A stretch of DNA of 5,819 bases from an uncultured Bacillota bacterium. GTDB lineage: Bacteria > Bacillota_I > Bacilli_A > RF39 > UBA660. Below the pieces are notes generated by a model. It saw only the letters and a list, made by a program, of their open reading frames with translations, was not told the DNA's origin and searched no databases. Each line of letters starts with the position of its first letter. Positions within the stretch are counted from its first letter, which is position 1. Location: contig CAMXBB010000096.1 in the NCBI GenBank assembly GCA_947179265.1, forward strand, positions 1 to 5,819, read 5' to 3'. Both the position numbers and the translations under genes were made by a program. Of this stretch, positions 5,818 through 5,819 are shown piece by piece.

Positions 5818-5819
5818 GT

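Noticed and set aside
1..5819. Mobile element, CRISPR array, tRNA, rRNA or riboswitch
   Set aside because: I saw no spaced repeats, transposase-like frames, terminal inverted repeats or cloverleaf patterns, and every intergenic gap is under 200 bases and accounted for by promoters and terminators.

Overview
The window is a low-GC, AT-rich bacterial segment with tightly packed genes. It uses the standard code: TGA is a stop for the Smr gene and Trp is TGG. Strong GGAG-type ribosome binding sites, sigma-A-like promoters (TTGAAT...TATAAT) and the protein types point to a Bacillota/Bacilli-type genome, perhaps an uncultured gut Bacilli or Erysipelotrichia-like lineage. That placement is inferred from composition and style, not from a marker phylogeny.

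From right to left on the minus strand there are four co-oriented genes: a 694-residue TPR protein (5347-3263), a PfkB-fold protein with eroded catalytic motifs and a Pro/Gln/Ser/Ala-rich tail (3213-2023), a 90-residue stand-alone Smr-domain protein (2030-1758), and the ribosome-assembly GTPase Obg (1753-476). The last three form a compact unit: smr overlaps the 3' end of the pfkB-like gene by 8 nt, and the Shine-Dalgarno of obg lies inside the last codons of smr. A hairpin/T-run terminator spans the stop codon of the TPR gene and may partly separate it from this unit. A GC-containing intrinsic terminator spans the obg stop. Its downstream arm also supplies the -35 box of the next minus-strand gene, a small two-helix membrane protein that runs off the left edge (421-1).

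On the right, a divergent intergenic region (5348-5532) carries a good promoter for the TPR gene on the minus strand and an extended -10 promoter for an unrecognised 78-residue protein on the plus strand (5533-5769). A possible terminator follows it at the right edge.

Obg is the only gene with a well-established job (GTP-dependent 50S maturation and stress control). Smr domains act on nucleic acids and, in some families, on ribosomes. The coupled smr-obg pair next to an apparent pseudokinase suggests, but does not show, a ribosome or RNA-related accessory module. No mobile element, CRISPR array, tRNA or rRNA was seen.
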